From assembly GCF_001022965.1 (NCBI RefSeq), contig NZ_LECZ01000023.1, positions 434,001 to 498,000 on the forward strand: 64,000 nucleotides of DNA, in the 5' to 3' direction. This document shows positions 40,825 through 53,971 of the stretch, one piece after another. The stretch's first letter is position 1. Every line of letters starts with the position of its first letter. This DNA is from Enterobacter genomosp. O. Lineage in GTDB: Bacteria; Pseudomonadota; Gammaproteobacteria; Enterobacterales; Enterobacteriaceae. A program made the position numbers and the translations under genes. Below the pieces are notes generated by a model. That model had not been told where the DNA came from. It saw nothing but the letters and a program-made list of their open reading frames with translations, and did not search any database.

Positions 40825-41550
40825 ATGGCTACCAATGCAAAACCCGTGTACAAACGCATTCTGCTTAAGCTGAGTGGCGAAGCGCTGCAGGGATCGGAAG
40901 GCTTCGGTATTGACGCAAGCATCCTTGATCGCATGGCACAGGAAATCAAAGAACTGGTCGAACTGGGTATCCAGGTTGGCGTGGTCATTGGCGGTGGCAA
41001 CCTTTTCCGTGGTGCTGGTCTGGCGAAAGCGGGGATGAACCGCGTTGTGGGTGACCACATGGGTATGCTGGCAACCGTCATGAATGGTCTGGCAATGCGT
41101 GATGCACTGCATCGTGCCTATGTGAATGCTCGCCTGATGTCCGCGATTCCACTGAATGGCGTATGCGATAACTACAGCTGGGCAGAAGCCATCAGCCTGC
41201 TGCGCAACAACCGCGTGGTGATCCTCTCCGCCGGTACGGGTAACCCGTTCTTTACGACCGATTCCGCTGCCTGCTTGCGCGGTATCGAGATTGAAGCCGA
41301 TGTGGTACTGAAAGCGACCAAAGTCGATGGCGTGTTTACTGCCGACCCGGCAAAAGATCCTTCTGCGACCATGTACGATCAGCTGTCCTATAATGAAGTG
41401 TTGGATAAAGAGCTGAAAGTGATGGATCTTGCCGCCTTCACGCTGGCTCGCGACCATAAACTGCCGATCCGTGTCTTCAACATGAACAAGCCTGGCGCAC
41501 TGCGTCGCGTGGTCATGGGCGAAAAAGAAGGCACTTTGATCACGGAATAA
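40825..41550 (+). CDS. pyrH: UMP kinase
   Basis: Phosphorylates UMP to UDP; hexameric, inhibited by UTP and activated by GTP. The 241-residue amino-acid-kinase-fold protein has [11 protein letters not shown], the GGGNLFRG loop near residue 57 and the nucleotide-binding segment [17 protein letters not shown]. It lies alone between a terminator and frr; AGGAAAG precedes the ATG. Confidence 0.98.
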   Translation: MATNAKPVYKRILLKLSGEALQGSEGFGIDASILDRMAQEIKELVELGIQVGVVIGGGNLFRGAGLAKAGMNRVVGDHMGMLATVMNGLAMRDALHRAYVNARLMSAIPLNGVCDNYSWAEAISLLRNNRVVILSAGTGNPFFTTDSAACLRGIEIEADVVLKATKVDGVFTADPAKDPSATMYDQLSYNEVLDKELKVMDLAAFTLARDHKLPIRVFNMNKPGALRRVVMGEKEGTLITE

Positions 41551-41571
41551 TTTCCGTTGACGATAAATACA

Positions 41572-41608
41572 GGTAAGATTCCGCTTTATTTTGTAGTGGT
41601 ATCTTACC
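41572..41608 (+). other. Inverted repeat between pyrH and frr
   Basis: GGTAAGAT (41572-41579) and ATCTTACC (41601-41608), a perfect 8-bp stem with a 21-base loop. It starts 22 bp after pyrH. There is no T tract, so it is not a standard terminator; it might be an mRNA end-protecting hairpin or an operator. Confidence 0.4.
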
Positions 41609-41717
41609 CGGGCGCGCCTTTGGCGTTGTCATGAATTAAACGCGACTATACTTAGCACACCTTTAGCGCTGTGCTGGCGGATAGTCTGCCTGAGACAAGT
41701 TTTCAAGGATTCGTAAC

Positions 41718-42275
41718 GTGATTAACGACATCAGAAAAGATGCTGAAGTACGCATGGACAAATGCGTAGAAGCGTTCAAAACCCAAATCAGCAAAATCCG
41801 TACTGGCCGTGCTTCCCCAAGCCTGCTGGATGGCATCATCGTAGAATACTACGGTACGCCAACCCCTCTGCGCCAGCTGGCGAGCGTAACGGTAGAAGAT
41901 ACCCGTACGCTGAAAATCAACGTGTTCGATCGCTCTATGAGCCCGGCCGTTGAGAAAGCGATCATGGCCTCTGACCTCGGCCTGAACCCAAGCTCTGCGG
42001 GTGCGGACATCCGCGTTCCGCTGCCTCCGCTGACCGAAGAGCGCCGTAAAGATCTGATCAAAGTGGTTCGTGGCGAAGCTGAGCAGGGTCGTGTTTCCGT
42101 GCGCAACGTTCGTCGCGACGCGAACGATAAAGTAAAAGCGCTGCTGAAAGAAAAAGAGATCAGTGAAGATGACGATCGTCGTTCTCAGGACGACATTCAG
42201 AAAATGACCGACGCTGCCATCAAGAAAATTGATGCGGCGCTGGCAGATAAAGAAGCGGAACTGATGCAGTTCTGA
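41718..42275 (+). CDS. frr: Ribosome recycling factor
   Basis: Splits post-termination ribosomes with EF-G and IF3; essential. The 185-residue protein has a three-helix bundle and a small beta domain, with conserved [12 protein letters not shown] near residue 30 and [25 protein letters not shown] in the second half. The start is GTG at 41718, preceded by AAGGA; E. coli frr also begins with GTG. Confidence 0.98.
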   Translation: MINDIRKDAEVRMDKCVEAFKTQISKIRTGRASPSLLDGIIVEYYGTPTPLRQLASVTVEDTRTLKINVFDRSMSPAVEKAIMASDLGLNPSSAGADIRVPLPPLTEERRKDLIKVVRGEAEQGRVSVRNVRRDANDKVKALLKEKEISEDDDRRSQDDIQKMTDAAIKKIDAALADKEAELMQF

Positions 42276-42293
42276 TTTCTGTCGTACACTGAT

Positions 42294-42345
42294 AAACGCC
42301 GTTCAGAGAGACTTCGGGTCTTGCTGGCGGCGTTTTGCTTTTATC
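42294..42345 (+). terminator. Terminator after frr
   Basis: AAACGCCG (42294-42301) pairs with CGGCGTTT (42328-42335), enclosing a smaller AGAC-TTCG-GGTCT-type hairpin; TTGCTTTTAT follows. It ends 26 bp before the dxr ATG. Confidence 0.7.
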
Positions 42346-42370
42346 TGGTCTAACTTTTTTCGGGCATCTC

Positions 42371-43570
42371 ATGAAGCATTTAACACTCCTCGGCTCAACC
42401 GGCTCTATCGGTTGCAGTACTCTCGACGTTGTTCGCCATAATCCTGAACTTTACACCGTGACAGCGCTGGTGGCCGGTAAGAATGTGCAGCGAATGGTCG
42501 AGCAGTGCCTGGAGTTTACGCCCCGCTATGCGGTGATGGATGACGAAGAGAGCGCGCGTCTGCTGAAAGCGCAACTGCTTGAAAAGGGCTGTCGAACCGA
42601 GGTTCTGAGTGGCCAACAGGCGGCCTGCGAGATGGCGGCGCTGGATGAGGTGGATCAGGTTATGGCAGCCATCGTCGGGGCTGCAGGATTATTGCCGACG
42701 CTTGCCGCGATTGATGCCGGTAAGGATGTTCTGCTGGCCAACAAAGAGTCACTGGTCACTTGCGGACGCCTGTTTATGGATGCGGTGAAGCAGCGTGGCG
42801 CGCGTCTTTTACCGGTCGACAGCGAACACAACGCGATTTTTCAGAGTTTACCGCAACCTTTTCAACAGAACCTGGGGTACGCTGACCTGGAGCAGAATGG
42901 CGTGGTATCTATTCTGCTTACCGGGTCTGGTGGCCCGTTCCGTGAAACGCCACTGTCTGAACTGAGCGCAATGACGCCGGATCAGGCGTGTCGTCATCCG
43001 AACTGGTCGATGGGGCGTAAAATCTCCGTTGACTCTGCCACCATGATGAACAAAGGTCTGGAATACATTGAAGCGCGCTGGCTGTTTAATGCGTCAGCGA
43101 AACAGATGGAAGTACTGATTCACCCGCAATCGGTGATTCACTCGATGGTGCGCTATCAGGATGGCAGCGTGTTGGCACAGCTGGGCGAGCCAGATATGCG
43201 TACGCCTATTGCCCATTCAATGGCGTGGCCGAATCGAGTGAAATCCGGCGTGAAGCCGCTTGATTTCTGCAAGCTATGTTCCCTGACGTTTAGTGAACCA
43301 GACTACGACCGCTATCCTTGTCTGAAGCTTGCAATGAATGCCTTTGACCAGGGGCAGGCGGCGACGACGGCACTTAATGCAGCTAATGAAATCACCGTTG
43401 AAGCATTTCTGAATCAGCAGATTCGCTTTACCGATATCGCGTCGTTAAATTTATCGGTACTGGAAATGTTGGATTTGCGCGAACCACAGAGTGTGGAAGA
43501 GGTGCTGGCGGTGGATACAGCTGCGCGTGATATTGCGCGCCAACAGGTGACTCGTCTCGCAAGCTGGTGA
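42371..43570 (+). CDS. dxr: 1-deoxy-D-xylulose 5-phosphate reductoisomerase
   Basis: Converts DXP to MEP with NADPH, the first committed step of the non-mevalonate isoprenoid path and the target of fosmidomycin. The 399-residue protein has the Rossmann motif [16 protein letters not shown] at the N-terminus, metal ligands in [13 protein letters not shown] and the substrate loop GGPFRETP; [21 protein letters not shown] is reduced to the normal family form. The ATG at 42371 gives [11 protein letters not shown]. Confidence 0.98.
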   Translation: MKHLTLLGSTGSIGCSTLDVVRHNPELYTVTALVAGKNVQRMVEQCLEFTPRYAVMDDEESARLLKAQLLEKGCRTEVLSGQQAACEMAALDEVDQVMAAIVGAAGLLPTLAAIDAGKDVLLANKESLVTCGRLFMDAVKQRGARLLPVDSEHNAIFQSLPQPFQQNLGYADLEQNGVVSILLTGSGGPFRETPLSELSAMTPDQACRHPNWSMGRKISVDSATMMNKGLEYIEARWLFNASAKQMEVLIHPQSVIHSMVRYQDGSVLAQLGEPDMRTPIAHSMAWPNRVKSGVKPLDFCKLCSLTFSEPDYDRYPCLKLAMNAFDQGQAATTALNAANEITVEAFLNQQIRFTDIASLNLSVLEMLDLREPQSVEEVLAVDTAARDIARQQVTRLASW

Positions 43571-43669
43571 TAAAGCAAGCACTAGTCGTCGTGCTATTTG
43601 TTAGCGTTGGGCTTCAGTGATATAGTCTGCGCCACCTGATCGCAGGAATTTGACTTTACGTGGTCAGGT

Positions 43670-43696
43670 AAGCCGTGGTTTGACACGGCTTTTTTA
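43670..43696 (+). terminator. Terminator-like hairpin between dxr and ispU
   Basis: AAGCCGTG (43670-43677) pairs with CACGGCTT (43684-43691), followed by five T. It lies 100 bp after dxr and 60 bp before ispU. Confidence 0.85.
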
Positions 43697-43756
43697 TGTA
43701 TAGGCTTCAGTATTCCTGAGTACCGTTAAATCCTTTTCAGGGACAAAAAACGCGTT

Positions 43757-44515
43757 ATGTTGTCTGCGAATCAACCAATAAGCGAAAACTTGCCAGCTCA
43801 TGGCTGCCGTCATGTAGCAATCATTATGGATGGCAATGGCCGCTGGGCGAAAAGACAAGGGAAAATACGAGCCTTTGGGCATAAAGCAGGGGCGAAATCT
43901 GTTCGCCGCGCCGTTTCTTTTGCCGCCAATAACGGCATTGATGCGTTAACGCTCTATGCTTTTAGCAGTGAAAACTGGAATCGACCTCCGCAGGAAGTGA
44001 CTGCGTTGATGGAATTGTTTGTGTGGGCGCTAGACAGCGAAGTAAAAAGCCTGCACCGCCACAACGTCCGCCTGCGTATCATTGGCGATACCAGTCGTTT
44101 TAACTCACGTTTGCAGGAACGGATTCGTAAAGCAGAAGCGTTGACTGAAAATAATACCGGTCTGACGCTTAATATTGCGGCGAATTACGGTGGACGCTGG
44201 GATATTATCCAGGGCGTTCGGCATCTGGCCGAGCAGGTTCAGGAAGGGCTGTTGAGACCCGACCAAATTGATGAAGAGGCGCTGAGTAAGCAAATCTGCA
44301 TGAATGAACAGGCGCCAGTGGATTTGGTAATTAGGACAGGGGGGGAACATCGCATAAGTAACTTTTTGATATGGCAAATTGCCTATGCCGAACTTTACTT
44401 TACGGATGTTCTTTGGCCCGATTTTGATGAACAAGACTTTGAAGGTGCGCTGCATGCTTTTGCCAATCGAGAGCGTCGTTTCGGCGGCACCGAGCCTGGT
44501 GGCGACAAAGCCTGA
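43757..44515 (+). CDS. ispU: Undecaprenyl diphosphate synthase (cis-prenyltransferase)
   Basis: Extends farnesyl diphosphate with eight isoprene units to undecaprenyl diphosphate, the lipid carrier for peptidoglycan and O antigen. The 252-residue protein has the catalytic aspartate Asp25 in IIMDGNGRWAK and the conserved SSENWNRP and RTGGEHRISNFL motifs. It is also called uppS. It begins the cluster that runs to accA; cdsA starts 12 bp after its stop. Confidence 0.98.
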   Translation: MLSANQPISENLPAHGCRHVAIIMDGNGRWAKRQGKIRAFGHKAGAKSVRRAVSFAANNGIDALTLYAFSSENWNRPPQEVTALMELFVWALDSEVKSLHRHNVRLRIIGDTSRFNSRLQERIRKAEALTENNTGLTLNIAANYGGRWDIIQGVRHLAEQVQEGLLRPDQIDEEALSKQICMNEQAPVDLVIRTGGEHRISNFLIWQIAYAELYFTDVLWPDFDEQDFEGALHAFANRERRFGGTEPGGDKA

Positions 44516-44527
44516 TGGGGGTAGCTT

Positions 44528-45385
44528 TTGCTGAAGTATCGCCTGATTTCCGCTTTTGTATTAATACCCATTGTCATTGCGGCGCTGTTTTTACTGCCCC
44601 CGGTGGGATTCGCTATTGTTACGCTGGTGGTGTGCATGCTCGCCGCGTGGGAATGGGGACAGTTTAGCGGCTTTACCTCGCGCAGCCAGCGAGTATGGCT
44701 TGCGGTACTCTGTGGCTTTATCCTGGCCATAATGCTGTTTACGTTGCCTGAATATCATCATGATATTCATCAACCGTTGGTTGCCGGTTCCCTGTGGGTA
44801 TCGTTGGCCTGGTGGGTTGGTGCGCTGCTGCTGGTGCTTTTTTATCCAGGTTCTGCGGCGTTATGGCGTAATTCAAAAGTGCTGCGACTCATTTTTGGTT
44901 TGCTCACTATTGTTCCATTTTTCTGGGGTATGGTTGCGCTGAGGGCCTGGCACTACGACGAAAACCATTACAGCGGTGCGATCTGGCTGCTTTATGTAAT
45001 GATTCTCGTCTGGGGGGCTGACTCCGGGGCCTATATGTTTGGTAAACTGTTTGGCAAACACAAACTGGCGCCGAAGGTCTCTCCGGGCAAAACCTGGCAG
45101 GGATTCATCGGCGGCCTGTTTACGGCAGCGATCATCTCCTGGGGCTATGGCGTCTGGGCGAATCTGGAAGTGGCACCGTCAATACTGCTGGTGTGCTCGA
45201 TTTTTGCTGCGCTTGCCTCAGTGCTCGGTGATTTAACCGAGAGTATGTTTAAGCGTGAAGCAGGGATTAAGGACAGCGGACACCTGATTCCAGGGCATGG
45301 CGGTATACTGGATCGCATTGATAGCCTCACAGCGGCTGTTCCAGTGTTTGCTTGTTTGCTTTTACTGGTATTCGGGACGATTTAA
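44528..45385 (+). CDS. cdsA: Phosphatidate cytidylyltransferase
   Basis: Makes CDP-diacylglycerol from phosphatidate and CTP, the branch point of phospholipid synthesis, in the inner membrane. The 285-residue protein has about eight membrane segments and the CDS signature [28 protein letters not shown] near the C-terminus. The start is TTG at 44528 with a GGGGG stretch upstream; it yields [14 protein letters not shown] as in E. coli and no other start fits. Confidence 0.96.
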   Translation: MLKYRLISAFVLIPIVIAALFLLPPVGFAIVTLVVCMLAAWEWGQFSGFTSRSQRVWLAVLCGFILAIMLFTLPEYHHDIHQPLVAGSLWVSLAWWVGALLLVLFYPGSAALWRNSKVLRLIFGLLTIVPFFWGMVALRAWHYDENHYSGAIWLLYVMILVWGADSGAYMFGKLFGKHKLAPKVSPGKTWQGFIGGLFTAAIISWGYGVWANLEVAPSILLVCSIFAALASVLGDLTESMFKREAGIKDSGHLIPGHGGILDRIDSLTAAVPVFACLLLLVFGTI

Positions 45386-45396
45386 CGGAAGGTTTT

Positions 45397-46749
45397 ATGC
45401 TGAGCATTCTCTGGAATCTGGCGGCGTTCATTGTTGCACTGGGTGTACTGATTACCGTGCATGAATTTGGCCATTTCTGGGTTGCTCGCCGTTGCGGTGT
45501 GCGGGTAGAGCGGTTTTCCATCGGTTTTGGCAAATCACTCTGGACGCGCACCGACCGTCATGGTACTGAATTTGTCATCGCCCTTATCCCGCTGGGTGGC
45601 TACGTCAAAATGCTCGACGAACGCGTTGAGCCTGTTGCCCCTGAGCTACGACACAGCGCGTTTAACAATAAAACCGTTGGACAACGCGCCGCCATCATTG
45701 CTGCCGGACCGGTAGCTAACTTCATCTTTGCTATTTTCGCTTACTGGCTGGTGTTTATCATCGGCGTCCCCGGCGTGCGTCCGGTGGTGGGTGAAATTGC
45801 CCCCAACTCCATCGCGGCAAATGCGCAAATTACATCCGGGATGGAACTTAAAGCGATTGATGGCATCGAAACCCCTGATTGGGATGCCGTGCGACTGCAG
45901 CTGGTAGCCAAAATTGGCGACCCGCAGACGACCATCAGCGTATCGCCGTTTGGCTCAGACGCGCGCCAGGACAAAGTGCTCGATTTGCGTCACTGGCGTT
46001 TCGAGCCAGACAAAGAGGATCCCGTCGCTGCGCTGGGCATTCGTCCACGCGGCGCACAGATCGAGCCGGTATTAGCCGAAGTACAGGCAAATTCGGCAGC
46101 GAGCAAAGCGGGTTTGCAAGCAGGCGACAGGATCGTTAAAGTCGATGGTCAACCATTAACAGAGTGGATGACCTTTGTTACTCTGGTGCGCGATAATCCG
46201 GGAACGTCTCTCGCGCTGGAAGTTGAAAGGCAAGGTAGTCCGCTTTCGCTGACGCTGATCCCGGATACGAAGTCGGTCGGCAAAAAGGCAGAAGGGTTTG
46301 CAGGCGTAGTGCCAAAAGTGATCCCGCTGCCAGATGAGTACAAGACAATACGCCAGTATGGGCCGTTCAGCGCCATCCTTGAAGCCACGGATAAAACATG
46401 GCAACTGATGAAGCTGACGGTCAACATGTTGGGGAAATTGATAACCGGTGATGTGAAACTGAACAACCTCAGTGGGCCAATTTCGATTGCTCAGGGGGCT
46501 GGGATGTCAGCGGAATTCGGGGTGATTTACTATTTCATGTTCCTCGCGCTCATTAGCGTGAACCTTGGGATAATCAACCTGTTCCCGCTTCCCGTTTTAG
46601 ACGGGGGTCATCTGCTCTTTTTAGCGATTGAAAAGCTAAAAGGCGGACCGGTATCCGAGCGAGTTCAAGACTTTAGTTATCGCATTGGCTCGATTTTGCT
46701 GGTGCTGTTAATGGGGCTTGCACTTTTCAATGATTTCTCTCGGTTGTAA
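45397..46749 (+). CDS. rseP: Intramembrane zinc metalloprotease RseP (site-2 protease)
   Basis: Cuts the anti-sigma factor RseA within the inner membrane after DegS, releasing sigma-E, and clears signal-peptide remnants. The 450-residue protein has zinc motif HEFGH at residues 22-26, two tandem PDZ domains (about 115-305) and the second metal motif in [11 protein letters not shown]. The ATG at 45397 matches the family start; the frame opens further upstream inside cdsA. Its position before bamA and skp links stress sensing with its targets. Confidence 0.98.
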   Translation: MLSILWNLAAFIVALGVLITVHEFGHFWVARRCGVRVERFSIGFGKSLWTRTDRHGTEFVIALIPLGGYVKMLDERVEPVAPELRHSAFNNKTVGQRAAIIAAGPVANFIFAIFAYWLVFIIGVPGVRPVVGEIAPNSIAANAQITSGMELKAIDGIETPDWDAVRLQLVAKIGDPQTTISVSPFGSDARQDKVLDLRHWRFEPDKEDPVAALGIRPRGAQIEPVLAEVQANSAASKAGLQAGDRIVKVDGQPLTEWMTFVTLVRDNPGTSLALEVERQGSPLSLTLIPDTKSVGKKAEGFAGVVPKVIPLPDEYKTIRQYGPFSAILEATDKTWQLMKLTVNMLGKLITGDVKLNNLSGPISIAQGAGMSAEFGVIYYFMFLALISVNLGIINLFPLPVLDGGHLLFLAIEKLKGGPVSERVQDFSYRIGSILLVLLMGLALFNDFSRL

Positions 46750-46760
46750 GAGAGTGTTAG

Positions 46761-49196
<2,436 letters not shown>

Positions 49197-49318
49197 TAAT
49201 CCGCTGCAAAGGAATGCGTTGGCAGTGTAGCGCTGACAACTGGCGATCGGTAAAACGGTCGCCTTGCCACGCAAAGAACGGTACCTTCTGGTGCCAATGG
49301 GATGGTAAGGAGTTAATT

Positions 49319-49813
49319 GTGAAAAAGTGGTTATTAGCTGCAGGTCTCGGTTTAGCGATGGCAACTTCTGCTCAGGCAGCAGACAAAATTGCAATCGTCA
49401 ACATGGGTAATTTGTTCCAGCAGGTTGCACAGAAAACTGGCGTTTCTGCGACTCTGGAAAACGAATTCAAAGGCCGTGCAAGCGAACTGCAGGGTATGGA
49501 AAACGATCTTCAGTCCAAAATGCAGCGTCTGCAGCGTGATGGTTCTACCATGAAAGCGAGCGATCGCAGCAAGCTGGAAAAAGACGTAATGGCTCAGCGC
49601 CAGACGTTCTCCCAGAAAGCGCAGGCTTTCGAGCAGGATCGTCAGCGTCGTTCTAACGAAGAACGTGGCAAGCTGGTGACTCGCATTCAGACTGCTGTTA
49701 AATCAGTGGCTGCCGATCAGAACATCGATCTGGTTGTTGATGCGAACGCTGTAGCTTTCAACAGCAGCGATGTTAAAGACATCACCGCTGATGTTCTGAA
49801 ACAGGTTAAATAA
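49319..49813 (+). CDS. skp: Periplasmic chaperone Skp
   Basis: Holds unfolded outer-membrane proteins between Sec and BAM as a trimer with coiled-coil arms. The 164-residue protein has a signal peptide [19 protein letters not shown] and a charged helical body; three residues longer than E. coli, from a small insertion near residue 75 (QRDGSTMK). The start is GTG at 49319 with TAAGGAG seven bases before it, as in E. coli. It is 122 bp downstream of bamA in the same transcription unit. Confidence 0.97.
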   Translation: MKKWLLAAGLGLAMATSAQAADKIAIVNMGNLFQQVAQKTGVSATLENEFKGRASELQGMENDLQSKMQRLQRDGSTMKASDRSKLEKDVMAQRQTFSQKAQAFEQDRQRRSNEERGKLVTRIQTAVKSVAADQNIDLVVDANAVAFNSSDVKDITADVLKQVK

Positions 49814-49816
49814 GTA

Positions 49817-50842
49817 ATGCCTTCAATTCGACTGGCTGATTTAGCTCAGCAGTTGGATGCAGAATTACACGGTGATGGCGATATCGTCATCACCGCTGTT
49901 GCGTCCATGCAATCTGCTAAAGCTGGCACGATTACCTTCATGGTAAGCCCTAAGTACCGTGAGCAACTGGCACAATGCCAGGCGTCAGCTGTTGTTCTGA
50001 CGCAGGACGATCTTCCATTTGCCACTGTAAGCGCACTGGTAGTGAAAAATCCCTACCTGACGTATGCACGCATGGCTCAAATTCTTGATACCACGCCGCA
50101 GCCGGCCCAGAACATTGCTGCCAGCGCAGCGATTGATTCGACGGCTAAGCTTGGTAACAACGTCGCCGTTGGCGCGAATGCAGTTATCGAATCCGGCGTG
50201 GTGCTGGGCGATAACGTCGTCATTGGCCCGGGCTGCTTCGTTGGGAAAAATACCAAAATCGGCGCCGGGACCCGTTTATGGGCCAATGTGTCCGTTTACC
50301 ATGAAGTCGACATTGGCGAAAACTGCCTCGTCCAGTCCAGTACAGTGATTGGTTCTGATGGTTTTGGTTACGCTAACGATCGCGGTAATTGGGTTAAGAT
50401 CCCGCAACTTGGTCGCGTTATTATTGGCGATCGCGTGGAGATTGGCGCCTGTACCACCATTGACCGTGGCGCACTTGACGACACGATCATTGGCAATGGT
50501 GTTATCATCGATAACCAGTGCCAGATTGCGCACAACGTCGTGATTGGCGACAATACCGCGGTTGCGGGTGGCGTCATCATGGCAGGCAGCCTGAAAATTG
50601 GTCGTTATTGCATGATTGGCGGCGCGAGCGTGATTAATGGTCATATGGAAATATGCGACAAGGTGACTGTGACGGGAATGGGCATGGTAATGCGTCCTAT
50701 CACTGAACCTGGCGTCTATTCCTCAGGCATTCCGCTACAGCCCAACAAGGTATGGCGTAAAACAGCAGCTCTGGTGATGAACATTGATGATATGAGCAAG
50801 CGCCTCAAGTCTCTTGAGCGTAAAATCGATCAACAAGACTAA
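49817..50842 (+). CDS. lpxD: UDP-3-O-(3-hydroxyacyl)glucosamine N-acyltransferase
   Basis: Third step of lipid A synthesis: adds the second hydroxyacyl chain, to the amine of UDP-3-O-acyl-glucosamine, using acyl-ACP. The 341-residue trimeric left-handed beta-helix protein shows many hexapeptide repeats between about residues 105 and 300 and has the catalytic histidine in [10 protein letters not shown]. The start is 3 bp after the skp stop, so the pair is coupled. Confidence 0.98.
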   Translation: MPSIRLADLAQQLDAELHGDGDIVITAVASMQSAKAGTITFMVSPKYREQLAQCQASAVVLTQDDLPFATVSALVVKNPYLTYARMAQILDTTPQPAQNIAASAAIDSTAKLGNNVAVGANAVIESGVVLGDNVVIGPGCFVGKNTKIGAGTRLWANVSVYHEVDIGENCLVQSSTVIGSDGFGYANDRGNWVKIPQLGRVIIGDRVEIGACTTIDRGALDDTIIGNGVIIDNQCQIAHNVVIGDNTAVAGGVIMAGSLKIGRYCMIGGASVINGHMEICDKVTVTGMGMVMRPITEPGVYSSGIPLQPNKVWRKTAALVMNIDDMSKRLKSLERKIDQQD

Positions 50843-50869
50843 GCGTCATCCGTTTAACGCTATTTTTCC

Positions 50870-50903
50870 CGGCCTGTCGGCTTTCTAATAAACCGGCAGG
50901 CCG
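50870..50903 (+). other. Strong hairpin between lpxD and fabZ
   Basis: CGGCCTGTCGG (50870-50880) pairs with CCGGCAGGCCG (50893-50903), an 11-bp stem with one G-T pair and a 12-base loop. It lies 27 bp after lpxD and 41 bp before the fabZ start. No long T tract follows, so it may act on mRNA stability or processing between the genes. Confidence 0.65.
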
Positions 50904-50944
50904 TGTTATTATTGTTATCAGTACATTTTGACAGGAAGAGTATT

Positions 50945-51400
50945 TTGACTACTGACACTCATACTCTGCATATTGAAGAGATTTTAGAACTTCTACCGCA
51001 CCGCTACCCGTTTCTGCTGGTAGACCGTGTGCTGGATTTTGAAGAAGGTCGTTTTCTGCGCGCAGTGAAAAATGTTTCCGTGAATGAGCCGTTCTTCCAG
51101 GGACACTTCCCGGGGAAACCTATCTTCCCGGGTGTGTTGATCCTGGAAGCTATGGCACAGGCTACCGGTATTCTGGCGTTTAAAAGCGTCGGCAAACTGG
51201 AGCCAGGTGAGCTGTATTACTTCGCGGGTATTGATGAAGCGCGCTTCAAGCGCCCTGTCGTGCCTGGTGATCAGATGATCATGGAAGTCACTTTTGAAAA
51301 AACGCGTCGCGGCCTGACTCGCTTCAAAGGCGTAGCTTTGGTTGACGGCAAAGTTGTTTGCGAAGCGACGATGATGTGTGCTCGTAGCCGGGAGTCCTGA
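50945..51400 (+). CDS. fabZ: 3-hydroxyacyl-ACP dehydratase FabZ
   Basis: Dehydrates 3-hydroxyacyl-ACP in fatty acid elongation and competes with LpxA for hydroxymyristoyl-ACP. The 151-residue hotdog-fold protein has the catalytic histidine and glutamate in [23 protein letters not shown]. The start is TTG at 50945 with GGAAG upstream; it gives the E. coli start ([19 protein letters not shown]) and exact length, and no ATG is available before it. It is followed by lpxA after 3 bp. Confidence 0.97.
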   Translation: MTTDTHTLHIEEILELLPHRYPFLLVDRVLDFEEGRFLRAVKNVSVNEPFFQGHFPGKPIFPGVLILEAMAQATGILAFKSVGKLEPGELYYFAGIDEARFKRPVVPGDQMIMEVTFEKTRRGLTRFKGVALVDGKVVCEATMMCARSRES

Positions 51401-51403
51401 TAC

Positions 51404-52192
51404 GTGATTGATAAATCCGCCTTTATTCATCCTACCGCGATTGTGGAAACCGGTGCCATCATTGGTGCTAACGTTCACATTGGCCCGTTTTGTATTGTTG
51501 GACCCCATGTCGAAATTGGTGAGGGTACAGTACTGAAATCTCACGTTGTCGTGAATGGTCATACGACCATTGGCTGCAATAACGAGATCTATCAGTTCGC
51601 CTCCATCGGCGAAGTTAACCAGGATCTCAAATATGCTGGTGAGTCGACCCGTCTGGAAATTGGCGATCGTAACCGTATTCGCGAAAGCGTCACCATTCAT
51701 CGTGGAACAGTGCAGGGTGGTGGGTTGACGAAGGTGGGCAGCGATAACCTGTTTATGGTTAATGCGCATATCGCGCATGACTGTACCGTGGGTGACCGCT
51801 GTATTCTTGCCAACAATGCAACGCTGGCAGGACACGTATCGGTTGATGACTTCGCAATTATTGGCGGCATGACCGCAGTCCATCAGTTCTGCATCATTGG
51901 TGCACACGTGATGGTCGGCGGATGCTCCGGTGTGGCGCAGGACGTCCCACCGTATGTGATTGCGCAGGGCAACCATGCCACGCCGTTTGGCGTGAACATC
52001 GAAGGCCTCAAGCGTCGTGGTTTTAGTCGCGAAGCGATTACTGCCATCCGCAACGCGTACAAACTGCTGTACCGTAGCGGTAAAACGCTGGAAGAGGCGA
52101 AGCCGGACATTGCCGAGCTGGCGAAAAAGCACCCGGAAGTGAACGCGTTCATGGAATTCTTTGACCGTTCCACGAGGGGTCTGATTCGTTAA
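51404..52192 (+). CDS. lpxA: UDP-N-acetylglucosamine O-acyltransferase
   Basis: First step of lipid A synthesis: moves 3-hydroxymyristate from ACP to the 3-OH of UDP-GlcNAc. The 262-residue left-handed beta-helix trimer has catalytic His125 in NAHIAHDC and a helical C-terminal domain. The start is GTG at 51404 with GGGAG upstream, as in E. coli. The stop shares one base with the lpxB start. Confidence 0.98.
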   Translation: MIDKSAFIHPTAIVETGAIIGANVHIGPFCIVGPHVEIGEGTVLKSHVVVNGHTTIGCNNEIYQFASIGEVNQDLKYAGESTRLEIGDRNRIRESVTIHRGTVQGGGLTKVGSDNLFMVNAHIAHDCTVGDRCILANNATLAGHVSVDDFAIIGGMTAVHQFCIIGAHVMVGGCSGVAQDVPPYVIAQGNHATPFGVNIEGLKRRGFSREAITAIRNAYKLLYRSGKTLEEAKPDIAELAKKHPEVNAFMEFFDRSTRGLIR

Positions 52193-53340
52193 TGGTCGAC
52201 AGTCGTCCGCTTACGATAGCCCTGGTCGCCGGAGAAACCTCCGGCGATATTCTTGGTGCAGGTCTCATCCGCGCGCTGAAGGCGCGTGTACCTAATGCAC
52301 GCTTTGTGGGCGTTGCTGGTCCGCTGATGCAGGCCGAAGGCTGTGAAGCCTGGTATGAAATGGAAGAGCTGGCCGTGATGGGCATCGTGGAGGTGCTGGG
52401 GCGGCTACGCCGTTTGCTGCATATTCGCGCCGATCTCACCCGCCGCTTCACCGAACTCAAACCCGACGTGTTTGTCGGTATCGATGCACCTGATTTCAAC
52501 ATTACCCTCGAAGGGAATCTGAAAAAGCAGGGCATTAAAACCATTCACTACGTCAGCCCGTCCGTCTGGGCGTGGCGACAGAAACGTGTTTTCAAAATTG
52601 GGCGGTCCACCAACCTGGTGCTGGCTTTCCTGCCTTTCGAAAAAGCGTTTTACGACAAATTTAATGTTCCGTGCCGTTTTATCGGTCATACCATGGCGGA
52701 TGCGATGCCGCTGGATCCGGATAAAAACGCGGCGCGCGACGTGCTGGGCATCCCGCATGATGTGCACTGTCTGGCATTGCTGCCGGGCAGCCGTGGTGCA
52801 GAAGTTGAGATGCTGAGCGCAGATTTCCTCAAAACAGCGCAAATTCTTCGTCAGACATACCCCGATCTGGACGTCGTGGTGCCGCTGGTCAACGCCAAGC
52901 GCCGCGAGCAGTTTGAGTGCATCAAGGCCGACGTCGCACCAGACCTCCAGATTCGCCTTCTGGACGGGAAAGGTCGGGAGGCAATGGTCGCGAGCGATGC
53001 CGCGCTGTTAGCCTCCGGAACGGCAGCGCTGGAGTGTATGCTGGCAAAATGCCCAATGGTGGTAGGCTATCGCATGAAGCCGTTCACTTTCTGGCTGGCA
53101 AAACGTCTGGTGAAAACGGATTATGTCTCCCTGCCAAACTTGCTTGCCGGACGCGAGCTGGTGAAAGAGCTGTTGCAGGATGAGTGTCAGCCGCAGTTGC
53201 TTGCCGATGCGTTGCTCCCGCTGCTTGCAAACGGCAACACCAGCCACCAGATGCATGATACGTTCCGCGAACTGCATCAGCAGATCCGCTGTAATGCCGA
53301 TGAGCAAGCGGCTGATGCGGTGCTGGAGTTAGCAAAATGA
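52192..53340 (+). CDS. lpxB: Lipid A disaccharide synthase
   Basis: Joins UDP-2,3-diacylglucosamine with lipid X into the lipid A disaccharide at the membrane surface. The 382-residue GT-B glycosyltransferase (family GT19) has the N-terminal [22 protein letters not shown] and SVWAWRQKR motifs and the donor-site GSRGAEVE in the second half. It overlaps lpxA by one base and rnhB by four, so the three are translated together. Confidence 0.98.
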   Translation: MVDSRPLTIALVAGETSGDILGAGLIRALKARVPNARFVGVAGPLMQAEGCEAWYEMEELAVMGIVEVLGRLRRLLHIRADLTRRFTELKPDVFVGIDAPDFNITLEGNLKKQGIKTIHYVSPSVWAWRQKRVFKIGRSTNLVLAFLPFEKAFYDKFNVPCRFIGHTMADAMPLDPDKNAARDVLGIPHDVHCLALLPGSRGAEVEMLSADFLKTAQILRQTYPDLDVVVPLVNAKRREQFECIKADVAPDLQIRLLDGKGREAMVASDAALLASGTAALECMLAKCPMVVGYRMKPFTFWLAKRLVKTDYVSLPNLLAGRELVKELLQDECQPQLLADALLPLLANGNTSHQMHDTFRELHQQIRCNADEQAADAVLELAK

Positions 53341-53933
53341 TGGAATTTGTTTATCCTCATACCCACCTTGTGGCGGGCGTGGACGAAGTGGGTCGTGGTC
53401 CGTTAGTGGGAGCTGTAGTTACCGCTGCGGTGATCCTCGATCCGGCGCGTCCAATTATCGGGCTGAACGACTCTAAAAAATTGTCCGAAAAGCGCCGGCT
53501 GGCGCTGTTTAGCGAGATTCAGGAGAAGGCGCTAGCCTGGAGCCTGGGGCGCGCTGAACCGCACGAAATAGACGAGCTGAATATTTTGCATGCCACGATG
53601 CTGGCGATGCAGCGTGCGGTTGCGGGTTTGAAAATTTCCCCTGAATATGTCCTGATTGACGGCAACCGCTGTCCGGCACTGCCAATGCCTTCAATGGCGG
53701 TAGTCAAAGGCGATAGCCGGGTCGCAGAAATCAGCGCGGCTTCTATTATTGCCAAAGTGACACGCGACGCCGAAATGGCCGCGCTGGACCTGACTTACCC
53801 TCAGTACGGTTTCGCCCAGCATAAGGGATATCCCACCGCTTTCCATCTGGAAAGACTTGCTGAACATGGCGCAACCGAACATCACCGGCGCAGCTTTGGC
53901 CCGGTGAAACGCGCGCTGGGACTGGTGTCCTGA
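53337..53933 (+). CDS. rnhB: Ribonuclease HII
   Basis: Cuts RNA in RNA-DNA hybrids and removes misincorporated ribonucleotides. The 198-residue protein has the type 2 RNase H motif [12 protein letters not shown] with Asp16-Glu17, the catalytic aspartate in LIDGNR and the [13 protein letters not shown] block. The start overlaps lpxB (ATGATGG; two ATGs in a row). It lies 38 bp before dnaE. Confidence 0.97.
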   Translation: MMEFVYPHTHLVAGVDEVGRGPLVGAVVTAAVILDPARPIIGLNDSKKLSEKRRLALFSEIQEKALAWSLGRAEPHEIDELNILHATMLAMQRAVAGLKISPEYVLIDGNRCPALPMPSMAVVKGDSRVAEISAASIIAKVTRDAEMAALDLTYPQYGFAQHKGYPTAFHLERLAEHGATEHHRRSFGPVKRALGLVS

Positions 53934-53971
53934 ATCAATACGCAAGCAATTAAGTAACGCGGAATCTGAAG

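Noticed and set aside
50993-52132. 379-codon open frame opposite fabZ and lpxA
   Set aside because: Spans two well-supported genes on the other strand and has no recognisable protein features.
53337-53342. Possible distinct start choice for rnhB
   Set aside because: Two adjacent ATG codons; the first overlaps lpxB in ATGA and gives the E. coli length, so no separate feature is warranted.
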